In this document: in pieces, positions 47,321 to 57,300 of the stretch
Position numbering within the stretch: the first letter of the stretch is position 1
Layout: the number at the start of each line of letters is the position of its first letter
Assembly: GCF_902499125.1 (NCBI RefSeq)
Contig: NZ_CABVPX010000001.1
Coordinates: forward strand, 62,001-126,000
Reading direction: 5' to 3'
Origin: Burkholderia arboris
GTDB taxonomy: Bacteria > Pseudomonadota > Gammaproteobacteria > Burkholderiales > Burkholderiaceae
DNA length: 64,000 bases
The notes under the pieces: model-generated
The model's input: only the letters and a program-made list of their open reading frames with translations
Told to the model about the DNA's origin: nothing
The model's database searches: none
Made by a program: the position numbers and the translations under genes

Positions 47321-47344
47321 ACGGGCGGCTCGCTGGCCGCCCGT
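47321..47344 (-). terminator. intrinsic terminator of the mprF-virJ operon
   Basis: Nine-bp perfect stem, ACGGGCGGC with GCCGCCCGT, and a 6-nt loop. On the minus strand it is followed by TTCATTTTCC. It is 58 nt beyond the virJ stop and probably stops both converging transcripts. Confidence 0.65.
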
Positions 47345-47401
47345 ACGATGAACCGGAAGCTAACCGGCCGGTGCCCGCCGTCGCGCGAGCGCCGCCGGCG
47401 G

Positions 47402-48682
47402 TCAGCGCGCCGCTGCCGGCTTGCCGAACGCGCCGAGGATCTTCTTCTCGAGCGCGATGTAGTCGCGGCCGAAGTGGTGATCGCCCTGCGTCTTGATCAC
47501 GTCGGCGCCCGTATTCGCGAGCGCCGGGCACATCGTGTCCTTCTCTTCGGCCCCGTAGAAGCACTGCACCAGCTGCGGCGGCACCTGCGCGATTTCCGGC
47601 GCGACCTTCAGCGCCTTGTCGCTCGCGGGCATGCCGAGCCAGCCCGTCACGCGGATCTGGAAATCGGCGGACGGCGCGAAGCCGAGCAACGACATCACCG
47701 CAACCTTGTCGCGCAGGTCGGCCGGCAGCCGGTTGTACGCGAACGGCATCACGTCGGCACCGAACGAGTAGCCGACCAGCGCCACGCGGCCCGCATGCCA
47801 GCGCGCCATGTAGGTGCGCATCACGCGCGCCAGATCGCGGCTCACTTGCGCGGGCGGCTTCTCGCTCCAGAAGTAGCGCAGGCTGTCGATGCCGACCACC
47901 GACACGCCGTCGCGCTGCAGCGCCTCGGCGATCGTCTTGTCGAGATCGCGCCAGCCGCCGTCGCCGGAGATCACGATCGCGAGCCGGTCGCTGCCGCCCC
48001 TGGCGGGCAGCTCGACGAGCGGCAGATCCGACACGTCGAGTTCGTCGCCGCTGCTGGTGTCGCGCAGGTGCGACGTAACGAGCGACACGAGCTTCGCGGT
48101 GTCGCCCGCGGCGGCCGTTTCGACGAAGCCCGGCATCGCGCGGCGCACGATCGTCGGATCGGGCGGGCACGGCTTGAAGCGCGGATCGAGCTTCACGCCC
48201 GGACCGACCGAAACGACACCGGCGATCGTGTTCTCCGGCGCCATCGACAGGATCTGCTTCGCGATCGCGCCGCCCTGGCCCACGCCCGCGACGATCGGCG
48301 TGAAATAACGCGACGACTGTGCCAGGCGCTCGAGCTGGTGGCTGACCGCCTCGGCGTCGCCGTCGAGGTGGTGGCAGGTCTCCTGCTTCGCCGCGAGATT
48401 TGCCGCGTAACGCTCGGAATCGACACCGACCGTCATCGCCCCGGCTTTCGCGAGCGCATCGGCTGCCTGCTGATCGGCGGCATTCCAGCCGGCCTCACGC
48501 GAGAACAGCACGACGAAACCGCGCAGCGGCCCGCTCGGCTTGGTCACGGTAACGGGGCCGTAGCGGCCGCCCGACACGGTTTCGGCTTTCCCTGCGGCCG
48601 GCTGCGCGGCGCACGCGGCGCCGGCCAGCATCATTCCCGCGCAGGCGGCTGCCGCCCGCGCGATTCCCTTCGTCAACATCAT
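47402..48682 (-). CDS. AcvB/VirJ-type lysyl-phosphatidylglycerol hydrolase
   Basis: Periplasmic protein of 426 residues with a signal peptide. Two related alpha/beta-hydrolase-like halves are seen: SREAGWNAADQQAA in the first and ISGDGGWRDLDKT in the second; the second carries the serine nucleophile in GYSFGADVMPF (G-x-S-x-G). AcvB in Agrobacterium hydrolyses lysyl-phosphatidylglycerol made by LpiA/MprF. Here the gene is coupled by ATGA to an mprF homologue upstream, so the pair should make and remove the same lipid. The start is the first of two ATGs (48682), with GGAGG 9 nt before it. Confidence 0.85.
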   Translation of the reverse strand: MMLTKGIARAAAACAGMMLAGAACAAQPAAGKAETVSGGRYGPVTVTKPSGPLRGFVVLFSREAGWNAADQQAADALAKAGAMTVGVDSERYAANLAAKQETCHHLDGDAEAVSHQLERLAQSSRYFTPIVAGVGQGGAIAKQILSMAPENTIAGVVSVGPGVKLDPRFKPCPPDPTIVRRAMPGFVETAAAGDTAKLVSLVTSHLRDTSSGDELDVSDLPLVELPARGGSDRLAIVISGDGGWRDLDKTIAEALQRDGVSVVGIDSLRYFWSEKPPAQVSRDLARVMRTYMARWHAGRVALVGYSFGADVMPFAYNRLPADLRDKVAVMSLLGFAPSADFQIRVTGWLGMPASDKALKVAPEIAQVPPQLVQCFYGAEEKDTMCPALANTGADVIKTQGDHHFGRDYIALEKKILGAFGKPAAAR

Positions 48683-51273
48683 GAACGCCGACCTCCAGCC
48701 AGCAATGACAGATCCGCCAGCGTGACAAACACGCCGACCGAGCCCGAGGCCGCGAGGTAACGCGGCTCCCAGTGCGGTTCGAACTTGCTCTTGAAAGCGC
48801 GCAAGCCGCGGAAGTTGTAGAAGCGGCCGCCGAAGCGCCAGACCATCAGGCCGAGCCGGTGCCACGGCGACGGCATCTTCGCCGCCCCCATCCCCGAGAA
48901 CGGCGCGATGCCCAGGCTCAGCTTGCGGTAACCCGCTTCCTTCAGATGCAGCGCGAGCTGCGTGAACAGATACTCCATCGCGTACGGCGACGCGTCCGGC
49001 AGATGGCGCATCACGCCGACCGTCGCCTCGGTGTTGAGGTCGGTCGTCATGAACGTGACGAACGCGATCGGCTTGTCGGCCTGCCGCACGAGCATCACCG
49101 ACTGCGTCGCGAGATAGCCGTCGTGGAACGCGGCCACCGAGAAACTCTTCTCGCGCGCATCGCGGCTGTCGAGCCAGCCGTCGGAAATGCCGCGCAGCGC
49201 CGGCAGCGCGGCCGGCACGTCGCCCGGCGCGATCACCTCGATCGCCAGCGCGTCCTTGTCGCCGCGGCGCAGCGCGTAACGCAGGTGCGAACGGTTCGAA
49301 CCCTTCAGGTCGAACTGGTCGAGCGCGATATGTGCTTCCTCGCCGAGCTTCATCAGCGTGAGGCCCGCATCGAGATACAGCGGCAGCGCGTTCGCGCGCA
49401 CCTGGTAGAACGCCGCGCGACCGCTGTGCGCGTGAGCGAGCGCGATGAACTTGCTGATCAGCGCCGGCCATTCTTCCCGCGGCCCGACCGGATCGTGCAG
49501 CGCGGCCCACGTGCGGCCGTTCTTCGCGTACATCAGGAAGGCCTGGCGCGATTCCGAGAACAGGAACGACTTGTCGCCCATCAACGCGAGGCCCGCATCG
49601 CTGCACTCCTGCGCGCGGATGATCCGTTCGGCGTCGAACAGGTCCTGCGGCACCGGCTTCACGAAGCGGCCCGGCGCCGGACGCAGCAATTGCCACAGCG
49701 CGAACAGCGCAACGAACACGCCGGACGCGAGCGTGGCGCGCAGCGCACGCGGCGCGCGCGCATCGAACGAGAAATGCGACCACAGCTCGCGCGTGTACGG
49801 CACGTCGCGGAACGCGAAGAACAGCACCCACACGGCCAGCATCAGTACCATCGTCACCGACACGAACCAACTCACCGTGAAGCGCTCGGCGAGCAGCGAC
49901 GAATGGCGGTTGAAACGGCGCCGGCTGACGAGCAGCAGCACGAGCAGCGTCCCGAGCACGCCGGCCTCGACGAACGCGAGGCCCTTCGCGAGCGACAGCG
50001 CGAGGCTCGCGAGCGTCAACGCGAAGGTCATCCACCACGCGCCGTCGAGCCGCCGCAGCAGCCCGCGCGCGACGAACAGCAGCGCGACGCCGAGCACGCT
50101 GCAGATCACCTGCGAGCCTTCGAGCACCCACAGCGGCACGATGTGGCGCAGGATCGCGATCCGGTGCCAGAACGCGGGGGTCGCGCTCGAGATCACCAGC
50201 ATCCCGCCCACTGCGAACGTTACGAGGCTCAGGAACACCGGTGCGAGCTGCGACACGCGCACGGCCTGCCGCGTGACGAGCCGGCGCCGCAGCGCGCGGC
50301 CCTCGAAGCCGGCCAGCAGGCCGGCCGACAGCACAAGCGGCACGCCGAAGTAGATCGCGCGATAGGCGATCAGCGCGGCGACCATCGCGTGCGCGGGCAC
50401 TTCGCGGCCCAGCGTGAACACCATCGCGGCTTCGAACACGCCGATCCCGCCCGGCGTATGACCGATCATCCCGAGCAGCAATGCGGCCGCGTAGACAGTA
50501 ATGAAGGTCGGGAAGCCGACCGGCGCGGCCGGCAGCAGCACCCACAGCGTCAGGCCCGCGGCCACGACGTCGAGCACCGCGTAGACGACCTGCGCGACGA
50601 GATCGCGCCGCGCCGGCACGTCGAACGACAGCCACTTGAAGCGCGTGACGACCGGGCGCGCGGCGTTGCCGCACATCACGACCATCGCGGCCAGCACCAC
50701 GAGCAGCGCGGCGCCGGTCCACGTGAGCACGCCGGGCGCGACGTGCAGCATCGCGGCGAGCGCCTCCGGCACGCAGACCATGCCGACCGCCGTCATCAAC
50801 ACCATCGCGAGCGCCAGCGTGCCGCTCGTGAATACCGTCATCCGGCCGATCTGGGCGGGCGTGACGCCCGACACGCCGTACACGCGGGCGCGGACCGCAC
50901 CGCCCGTCAGCGCGCCGAAGCCGGTGGCGTTACCGAGCGCGGATCCGGCAATCGCGCCGATCCACAGCGCGACACGCGGCACCTTCGCGCCGACATAACG
51001 CAGGCCGACCGCATCGCGGGCGACGAGCGCGAGATAGCTGAGGGCCGTCGCGGCCAGCGACGCGCCCCACTCGCCGACGGACATGTGACGCAACTGGCGG
51101 ATCACCGACCGGTAGTCGACGGATTCCGACAGATGCTGGAAAACCACGATCAGCAGCAGGCCGATGCCGAGCGCGAGCAGCGGCGACAGCACGCGCTCGT
51201 TGCGGATCAGCGCCCGGGCACGGGCGATCGCCGCCGCGGCACGGCCGGGCGAACCTGAGTGGCGGGAAGACAT
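48679..51273 (-). CDS. mprF: bifunctional lysyl-phosphatidylglycerol synthase/flippase
   Basis: Large membrane protein of 864 residues. The N-terminal half has about 14 membrane helices (flippase, UPF0104) with GFGALTGGAVRARVYG and GHTPGGIGVFEAAM motifs; the C-terminal cytosolic half, from about residue 530, is a DUF2156 aminoacyl transferase with NGRTWAALHDPVG, SRDAREKSFSV and SLGIAPFSG. It adds lysine (or alanine) from aminoacyl-tRNA to phosphatidylglycerol and flips it outward, lowering surface negative charge and raising resistance to cationic peptides. The ATG at 51273 lacks a good ribosome site. Coupled to virJ by ATGA. Confidence 0.9.
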   Translation of the reverse strand: MSSRHSGSPGRAAAAIARARALIRNERVLSPLLALGIGLLLIVVFQHLSESVDYRSVIRQLRHMSVGEWGASLAATALSYLALVARDAVGLRYVGAKVPRVALWIGAIAGSALGNATGFGALTGGAVRARVYGVSGVTPAQIGRMTVFTSGTLALAMVLMTAVGMVCVPEALAAMLHVAPGVLTWTGAALLVVLAAMVVMCGNAARPVVTRFKWLSFDVPARRDLVAQVVYAVLDVVAAGLTLWVLLPAAPVGFPTFITVYAAALLLGMIGHTPGGIGVFEAAMVFTLGREVPAHAMVAALIAYRAIYFGVPLVLSAGLLAGFEGRALRRRLVTRQAVRVSQLAPVFLSLVTFAVGGMLVISSATPAFWHRIAILRHIVPLWVLEGSQVICSVLGVALLFVARGLLRRLDGAWWMTFALTLASLALSLAKGLAFVEAGVLGTLLVLLLVSRRRFNRHSSLLAERFTVSWFVSVTMVLMLAVWVLFFAFRDVPYTRELWSHFSFDARAPRALRATLASGVFVALFALWQLLRPAPGRFVKPVPQDLFDAERIIRAQECSDAGLALMGDKSFLFSESRQAFLMYAKNGRTWAALHDPVGPREEWPALISKFIALAHAHSGRAAFYQVRANALPLYLDAGLTLMKLGEEAHIALDQFDLKGSNRSHLRYALRRGDKDALAIEVIAPGDVPAALPALRGISDGWLDSRDAREKSFSVAAFHDGYLATQSVMLVRQADKPIAFVTFMTTDLNTEATVGVMRHLPDASPYAMEYLFTQLALHLKEAGYRKLSLGIAPFSGMGAAKMPSPWHRLGLMVWRFGGRFYNFRGLRAFKSKFEPHWEPRYLAASGSVGVFVTLADLSLLAGGRRS

Positions 51274-51539
51274 AAGTTGTTCAGTGGTGATGCATAGCGT
51301 GTCGCGGCGCAAGAGGGCCAGGCGGCGACGAATCTGGTTGTTCTGCGTGGGCGGTCGGCCGAAGACGGAGGCAGGCGGCGCCTGGATCAGAACTTACGAG
51401 TATACGGAATTTATATTACAGAATCTTTCAGGTTCGCATTGTGCGGTTTTGTGGCTCGCCGGGCGCGTCAACAACACATAAAAATCGTGCGGCCGACAAA
51501 CGCAAGGTGCGCATCATACCGGGAACGCAGGCAGTTTTT
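51274..51539. other. promoter region of the mprF operon
   Basis: This 266-nt gap contains an unusually A/T-rich stretch (about 51390-51440 with TATACGGAATTTATATTAC). It should hold the leftward mprF promoter. A PhoP-like direct repeat was looked for and not found. Confidence 0.4.
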
Positions 51540-51860
51540 TCATCGGACGAATGACTTGTGATGCATTTGGGAGAAATCTACCGGGCGCGGCCCGGCGGTC
51601 GAGGACGAAAACGTGATGCGGCGGGACTTCGCCGGAATCGGGACGGGTTGATTCGGGCCGCTCTCCGCGCCTTGCGTCGGCGCGACGACATGCCCCCATT
51701 TCGTCCCCCGCTCACGCTCCCCCAACGCAATCGCCTTGTAGTCGTCAGTCGGATAGCACTCCGTCCGGTAAGCGCCCCATGCCGGGTCCTCGAGCACGCG
51801 ATTGACCTCGCGCAGCCGCGACGCCGGCAGCCGCAGCACGACGATCTGCTCGATCCCCAT
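51540..51860 (-). CDS. hypothetical protein
   Basis: Possible protein of 106 residues starting MGIEQIVVLRLPASRLREVN. The first 60 residues look protein-like (VLEDPAWGAYRTECYPTDDYKAIALGE), while the tail after AGPRPV is low-complexity. No domain recognised. Another in-frame start lies upstream at 51980 but overlaps the LysR gene. No clear ribosome site. Confidence 0.4.
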   Translation of the reverse strand: MGIEQIVVLRLPASRLREVNRVLEDPAWGAYRTECYPTDDYKAIALGERERGTKWGHVVAPTQGAESGPNQPVPIPAKSRRITFSSSTAGPRPVDFSQMHHKSFVR

Positions 51861-51930
51861 CGTCACGGTCCCGCTCGCCACTTCGACGCACGGCGGCGGA
51901 TAAATTGCTACCGTCAACCGGCCGATGCGA

Positions 51931-52848
51931 TTACGTCGCGTCCGCGCCTTCTCGCTCCCGCAGCACGTCGATGAACGCACGCAGCTTGGCCGGCACGTGC
52001 TTGCGGTTCACGTAATACAGCCACATCGGCGGCAGCGTGCGGCACACGCCCGGCAGCACCTCGACGAGCCTGCCGTCGCGCAAATCCTGCTCGATCCGCT
52101 CGCGCATGAACGCGAACGCAATGCCGACACCCGCGCGTGCCGCATCGATCACCGCATCGGCATCGTTCGTCACGAACACACCGTCCGGATCGAGATCGAC
52201 GTCGCGCTGCCCGTCGTGCAGCAGCCACTTGTGCAGGCGCCCGCTTTCCGAGAACCGGAACCGGATGCACGCATGCCGTTCGAGCGCCGCAATCGACGCC
52301 GGCACGCCGTGCCGCGCCAGATAACCGGGCGACGCAACCAGCGCACACGACAGCGCCGGCGCGATCCGCACGCCGATCATGCCCGGCTGCAACCGGTCGG
52401 CCAGCCGGATCCCCGCATCGAACCCGTCCTTCGCGATATCGACCAGTTCGTTCTCGTAGCGGATTTCGAGCCGGACTTTCGGATAGCGCTCGCGGAACGT
52501 GGCGAGTACCGGCGCGATCACGCGTGCGCGCGCCAGCGGCAACGCGGTCACGCGCAACACCCCGCTCGGCTCGCTGCGCGCGTCCTTCAGCTCGTCGCGC
52601 GCCTGCATCACCTGCCGGTACGCAGGCTCCGTCTGCCGCCAGTAGCGCTGCCCGGCTTCCGTCAGGCTCACGCCACGCGTGCTGCGGTTGAACAGCTTCA
52701 CGTTCAGTTCGCCCTCGAGCTGCCCGATCGCGAGGCTGACGGCAGCCGGCGTCAGGCCGAGCGCGGCGGCGGCCCGCGTGAAGTTGCCGGCCGTCGCGAC
52801 GGTCATGAACACGTGCAGCCCGGCCATCGGATCGCGTCTGCCCATCAT
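51931..52848 (-). CDS. LysR family transcriptional regulator
   Basis: LysR regulator of 305 residues in the DhcR/CrgA-like branch: NFTRAAAALGLTPAAVSLAIGQLEGELNVKLFNRSTRGVSLTEAG is its DNA-binding domain, split here over residues 22-65. Two consecutive ATGs (52848 and 52845) can serve as start; a run of T precedes them instead of a ribosome site. It is divergent from the GlcG-type gene and an SDR, 92 nt apart, and probably controls both. Confidence 0.87.
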   Translation of the reverse strand: MMGRRDPMAGLHVFMTVATAGNFTRAAAALGLTPAAVSLAIGQLEGELNVKLFNRSTRGVSLTEAGQRYWRQTEPAYRQVMQARDELKDARSEPSGVLRVTALPLARARVIAPVLATFRERYPKVRLEIRYENELVDIAKDGFDAGIRLADRLQPGMIGVRIAPALSCALVASPGYLARHGVPASIAALERHACIRFRFSESGRLHKWLLHDGQRDVDLDPDGVFVTNDADAVIDAARAGVGIAFAFMRERIEQDLRDGRLVEVLPGVCRTLPPMWLYYVNRKHVPAKLRAFIDVLREREGADAT

Positions 52849-52940
52849 TAAAAAAACTTGAAACTCCTTCGAGCGGAATACGGATTCTCCCATATACCGC
52901 AACTGCCTACACTGGCGCTGTCGTCCCACCGGAGCCCCGC

Positions 52941-53384
52941 ATGAACCCGCTCGCCGCCGCGCTGCCGCTCGCAGCCGCCCGCCGCACGATCGATGCCGCC
53001 CTCGCGCATGCCGCGTCGCTGCAAGTCGCCGGCGTCGCCATTGCAATCGTCGATGCCGGTGCAAACCTGCTCGCATTCGTGCGCACCGACGATTGCTTCC
53101 TCGGTGCGATCGATCTCGCGCAGCGCAAGGCGCTGACGGCTGTCCGCTTCCGTGCATCGACCGGCGCACTCGGCGCGATGTCGGGCGACGGTCCGCTGCG
53201 CGGCATCGAGCACAGCCACGGCGGGCTCGTCACGTTCGGCGGCGGCGAGCCGCTCTTCGATGGCAACGGGCGCTGCGTGGGCGCGATCGGTGTCTCGGGC
53301 GGCAGCGTCGACGATGACACCGCGATCGCGCAACACGGCCGCGACCGCTTTCCGGCAACGCTCCACCTCCAAACCAAAGGGTAA
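52941..53384 (+). CDS. GlcG/HbpS family protein
   Basis: Single-domain protein of 147 residues of the GlcG/HbpS (heme-degrading or cofactor-binding) family: AVAIVDAGANLLAFVRTDDCFLGAIDLAQRKA near the start and GLVTFGGGEPLF and GAIGVSGGSVDDD near the end. Some members bind heme, others accompany glycolate or alcohol metabolism; no heme-ligand assignment is possible here. CCGGAGC lies 7 nt before the ATG. Followed by an SDR gene 4 nt later, so they form an operon under the divergent LysR regulator. Confidence 0.8.
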   Translation: MNPLAAALPLAAARRTIDAALAHAASLQVAGVAIAIVDAGANLLAFVRTDDCFLGAIDLAQRKALTAVRFRASTGALGAMSGDGPLRGIEHSHGGLVTFGGGEPLFDGNGRCVGAIGVSGGSVDDDTAIAQHGRDRFPATLHLQTKG

Positions 53385-53388
53385 GCAC

Positions 53389-54165
53389 ATGACACAGAAA
53401 CGCATCCTCATCACCGGCGCAGGCACCGGCTTCGGCCGCGAAGTCGCGCTGCGCCTCGCCGAGCGCGGTCACGACGTGACGGCCGGCGTGCGCGTCACCG
53501 TCGAGATCGATGCACTGACGGACGCCGCCGCGCAACGCGGCACCGCACTGCGCGCGATCAAGCTCGACGTCACGTCGGCCCATGATCGTGCCCGCGCGGC
53601 CGAACTCGACATCGACGTGCTCGTGAACAACGCGGGCGTGGGCGAAGCCGGCGCGCTGGTGGACCTGCCGGTCGAGATCGTCCGCGAGCTGTTCGACGTC
53701 AACGTGTTCGGGCCGCTCGAACTCACGCAGCAGATCGCACGCGGCATGCTCGCGCGCCGGCACGGCAAGATCGTGTTCGTATCGTCGATCGCAGGCCTGA
53801 TCACCGGCCCGTTCACGGGCGCCTATTGCGCGTCGAAGCACGCGGTCGAATCGGTGGCCGAGGCGATGCACGCGGAACTGGCGCAGCACGGCATCCGCAT
53901 CGCGGTCGTGAACCCCGGCCCGTACAGCACCGGCTTCAACGACCGGATGATGGAAACGACGCGGCGCTGGCGCGATCCGGCCGTGCATACCGTGACGCCC
54001 GAGCGGCTGACGTTCCCGCTCGAACAGCACGACCCGGAAGAGATGATCGCGAAGATGATCGACGTGATCGAAAGCGACGGCGGCGCATTCCGCAACCTGC
54101 TGCCGCAGTCGTCGGAAGCGTTCGTCCGTGCCGAACAGGCGCGCGCGTGGGACCGTCAGCAGTGA
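53389..54165 (+). CDS. SDR family oxidoreductase
   Basis: Classical short-chain dehydrogenase of 258 residues. Cofactor loop ITGAGTGFGREVA, NNAGVGEAG, catalytic Ser in VSSIAG and the canonical Tyr and Lys in AYCASKHAVES are all present, so it should be active. A basic residue is lacking after the first strand, so NAD rather than NADP is possible. It follows the GlcG-type gene with a 4-nt gap. Substrate unknown; its place under a LysR regulator suggests inducible detoxification or catabolism. Confidence 0.88.
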   Translation: MTQKRILITGAGTGFGREVALRLAERGHDVTAGVRVTVEIDALTDAAAQRGTALRAIKLDVTSAHDRARAAELDIDVLVNNAGVGEAGALVDLPVEIVRELFDVNVFGPLELTQQIARGMLARRHGKIVFVSSIAGLITGPFTGAYCASKHAVESVAEAMHAELAQHGIRIAVVNPGPYSTGFNDRMMETTRRWRDPAVHTVTPERLTFPLEQHDPEEMIAKMIDVIESDGGAFRNLLPQSSEAFVRAEQARAWDRQQ

Positions 54166-54297
54166 TGTAAACCGGCGGTGGCCGGCGGTTCACGCAGGAA
54201 CGCGATGCCCGCCGCCCGGCGTGACGCGCGCCGCGTTCGCCGTCGCCAGCCGTCCCGACGGCCTGGACCGCCGCACGCCAACCCGTCGCCGAAGCCG

Positions 54298-54317
54298 GGC
54301 CCGCATGCCGGCGGGCC
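54298..54317. terminator. hairpin between converging SDR and nitrate reductase genes
   Basis: GGCCCGC, loop ATGCCG, GCGGGCC: a perfect 7-bp stem about 25 nt beyond the nitrate reductase stop. It lacks a T run, so termination is plausible but not certain. A second imperfect stem follows the SDR stop near 54172. Confidence 0.4.
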
Positions 54318-54340
54318 GCGTTAAGCCGCGCCGCCCGCGG

Positions 54341-57300
54341 TCAGTACACGTCGCGCATGTAGCGCCGTGCCTTCGAAAGCCGCGCGACGTAGTCGTTCGC
54401 GGCCTCGTCCGACATGCCGCCGTGTTCGGCAACGACGGCCTTCAGCGCCGTATCGACGTCCTTCGCCATCCGCGCGGCGTCGCCGCACACGTAGAAGTGC
54501 GCCCCCTCCTCCAGCCACGCGAACAGTTCCGCGCCCTGCTCGCGCATCCGGTCCTGCACGTAGATCTTGTCGGCCTGGTCGCGCGAGAACGCGAGATCGA
54601 GCCGCGTGAGGAAGCCGCTGTCGTGCATCGTGCCCAGTTCGTCACCGTAGTAGAAGTCGGTCTGCGCATGCTGCTCGCCAAAGAACAGCCAGTTGCGCCC
54701 GCGCGCGCCGCGCGCCTGCCGCTCGTGCAGGAAGCCGCGGAACGGTGCGACGCCGGTGCCGGGGCCGACCATCACGATCGGCACGTCGCCGTTCACCGGC
54801 GGCCGGAAATGCGCGGACTTCTGCACGAACACCGGCACGCGGCCGTCGTCCGCGCGATCGGCGAGAAACGTCGACGCAACGCCTTTGCGCGCGCGCCGGC
54901 CGTTGTGATAACGCACGGCCGACACGGTCAGGTGGATCTCGCCCTGGTGCGCGCTCGGGCTCGACGCGATCGAATACAGGCGCGGCTGCATGCGCTTCAG
55001 CATCCCGACCAGCTCCGTGCCCGACAGCTCGACCGGGAATTCGTGCAGCACATCCGCGAGCTGCTGCCCCCACAGCCATTGCTTCAGGTCGCCCTTGCGC
55101 TCGTCGCCGAGCAGCGATTTCAGCGCGCCGTTCGCACTGCGCGACGCAATGAACGCGAGCGTGTCCGGATGCGGACGCGTGATGTCGAAGTGACGCGCGA
55201 GCGCATCGCCGAGGCGCACGTCGCCGACGCCCGCGATCGACACCGGCGCATCGGCCTTCAGCGCGGTGACGGAAAGCAGCTCGTCGACCAGCTCCGGGCA
55301 GTTGGTCGGCCACACGCCGAGCGCGTCGCCGGTTTCGTATTCGAGGTTCGCGCCTTCGGTCGACAACGACACGTAGCGCGTATCTTTCGCGGCGCCCGGA
55401 CGGTTCAGCCGCAGGTTCGCAACGAGCTTCGACGGTGCCGGATGCGCCTTCGTCGGCAGCAGCCCCGACGGGCTCATCCCGCCGGACGGCACCGCGTGCA
55501 GCGCGGCATCGGCCTCCTTGATCCGCGCGACGACGCGCTCGAGCCACTGGTCGGCGTCGCGCTGGAATTCCACGTCGCAATCGACACGCGCGCACAGGCG
55601 GGCCGCGCCGAGCTCCGCGAGCCGCGCGTCGAGCCGGCGGCCGTGGCCGCAGAACTGGTCGTAGTTGCGATCGCCGAACGCGAGCACCGCGAAGTGCACG
55701 CCGTCGAGGCGCGCGGCACTGCCGGCCTGCAGTGCATCCCAGAACTCGGTACCGTTGTCGGGTGCATCGCCGTCGCCGAACGTGCTCGTCATCAGCAGCA
55801 CGTATTGCGCACCGGCGAGCGACGCAATCGGATAGTCGGACATGCACGCGGTGCGAATCTCGAAGCCCGCGTTCATCAGTTGCGTCGCGTAATCTTCGGT
55901 CAGCGATTCGATGTTGCCGGTCTGCGACGCCCACAGCAGCACGACCTTCGGGCGCGTGCGCACGATCCGCACGCCGCCGGACGCGGCCGCGTCGGCCGGC
56001 AGCGCGGCCGTCGCGGCCACCGGCGAATGCGCAGGCAGCGAACGGCTGAACAGGCCCGCGAGCATCCCGTCGAGCCAGAACCGCACCGGCGGCGTCAGCG
56101 GGGCGGCGGCCGGCAGCACGGGCACGCTGCCCTCGCGCCGGCCGGCGCTCGCCTTCAGCCCGCTGACGAGGCCCGCCACGTACAACCGTTCCGTGTCGGT
56201 CAACGGCGGCGGCGCGAGATCGGCGACGCCGAGCGCGGCCGCGAAAGTGTCGATGTCTGCCATGTCGGATTCCTGTGAAGCAGTGGCCTGCACCGTCGCC
56301 GGCGCGGGCCGCACGTCGTCGGCGCATGCATCGGGTTGCGCCGTTTCGTCGTCGGCGGATGCGAACGCGTCCGTGTCGACGCGCCGCAGCGCGACCGCGC
56401 AATATTTCAGTTCGGGTTGCTGCGATTCCGGGTCGATCGCGTCGTTCGTCACCGCGTTGATGCACAGGTCGTCGCCGTACACGTCGTTCCAGTGCATCGG
56501 GGCAAAGCAGTTGCCGCGCTGCACGCGTTCGGTCACGACGGCCGGCAATACCGCACGGCCGCGCGCCGAACGGATCTCGACGCTGTCCTTCGCGGCAATG
56601 CCGAGCGCGCTCGCATCGTCCGGGTGCAGCTCGACGAACGGGCGCGGGTTCAGCTTGTTCAGCATCGCGACCTTGCCCGTCTTCGTCATCGTGTGCCATT
56701 GATGCTGCAGCCGCCCGGTGTTCAGCACGATCGGGAACGTGTCGTCGGGCAGCTCGGCCGGATCGACGTGCGGCCGCGCGAAGAAGCGCGCCTTGCCCGA
56801 CGGCGTCGGGAACGCGATGCGCGGGGCATCGTTGCCGTCAGCGGCCGGGCGCCGTGTCTGGCTCACGCCGTCGTTCAGGTAGCGGATCGGGTGCCGCTCG
56901 CGCGCGGTGCCCGGCGCGACCGGCCATTGCACCGGGCCGTCGCGCAGCGCCGCGTGGCTCGCGCCGCGCAGGTCGTAGCCGGTCGCCGGATTCGAGAACC
57001 GCACGATCTCGTCGAACACGTCGGCCGCCGACGCATAGTCGAATGCATCGCCGAAGCCCATCGCGCGCGCGACTTCCGCGACGATACGCCAGTCGGGCAG
57101 CGCGTCGCCGGGCGGCGCGACCGCCGCACGCATCAGCGTCATGTTGCGCTCGGAGTTGATCATCACGCCGTCGCCTTCGGCCCACAGCGCGCCCGGCAGC
57201 AGGATGTCCGCGTAGCGGTTGGTCTCGGTGTCGAGGAACGCGTCCTGCGCGATCACGAGTTCCGCGGCCTGCAGCCCGGCGATCACGTTCTGCCGGTTCG

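Noticed and set aside
48772..51258. Long open frame (828 codons) on the plus strand opposite mprF
   Set aside because: It mirrors the GC-rich codon pattern of mprF, has Arg/His/Gln-rich composition and no domain; an antisense shadow.
51390..51480. Small gene in the A/T-rich stretch upstream of mprF
   Set aside because: The frames have no ribosome site or protein-like composition; a promoter is the simpler reading.
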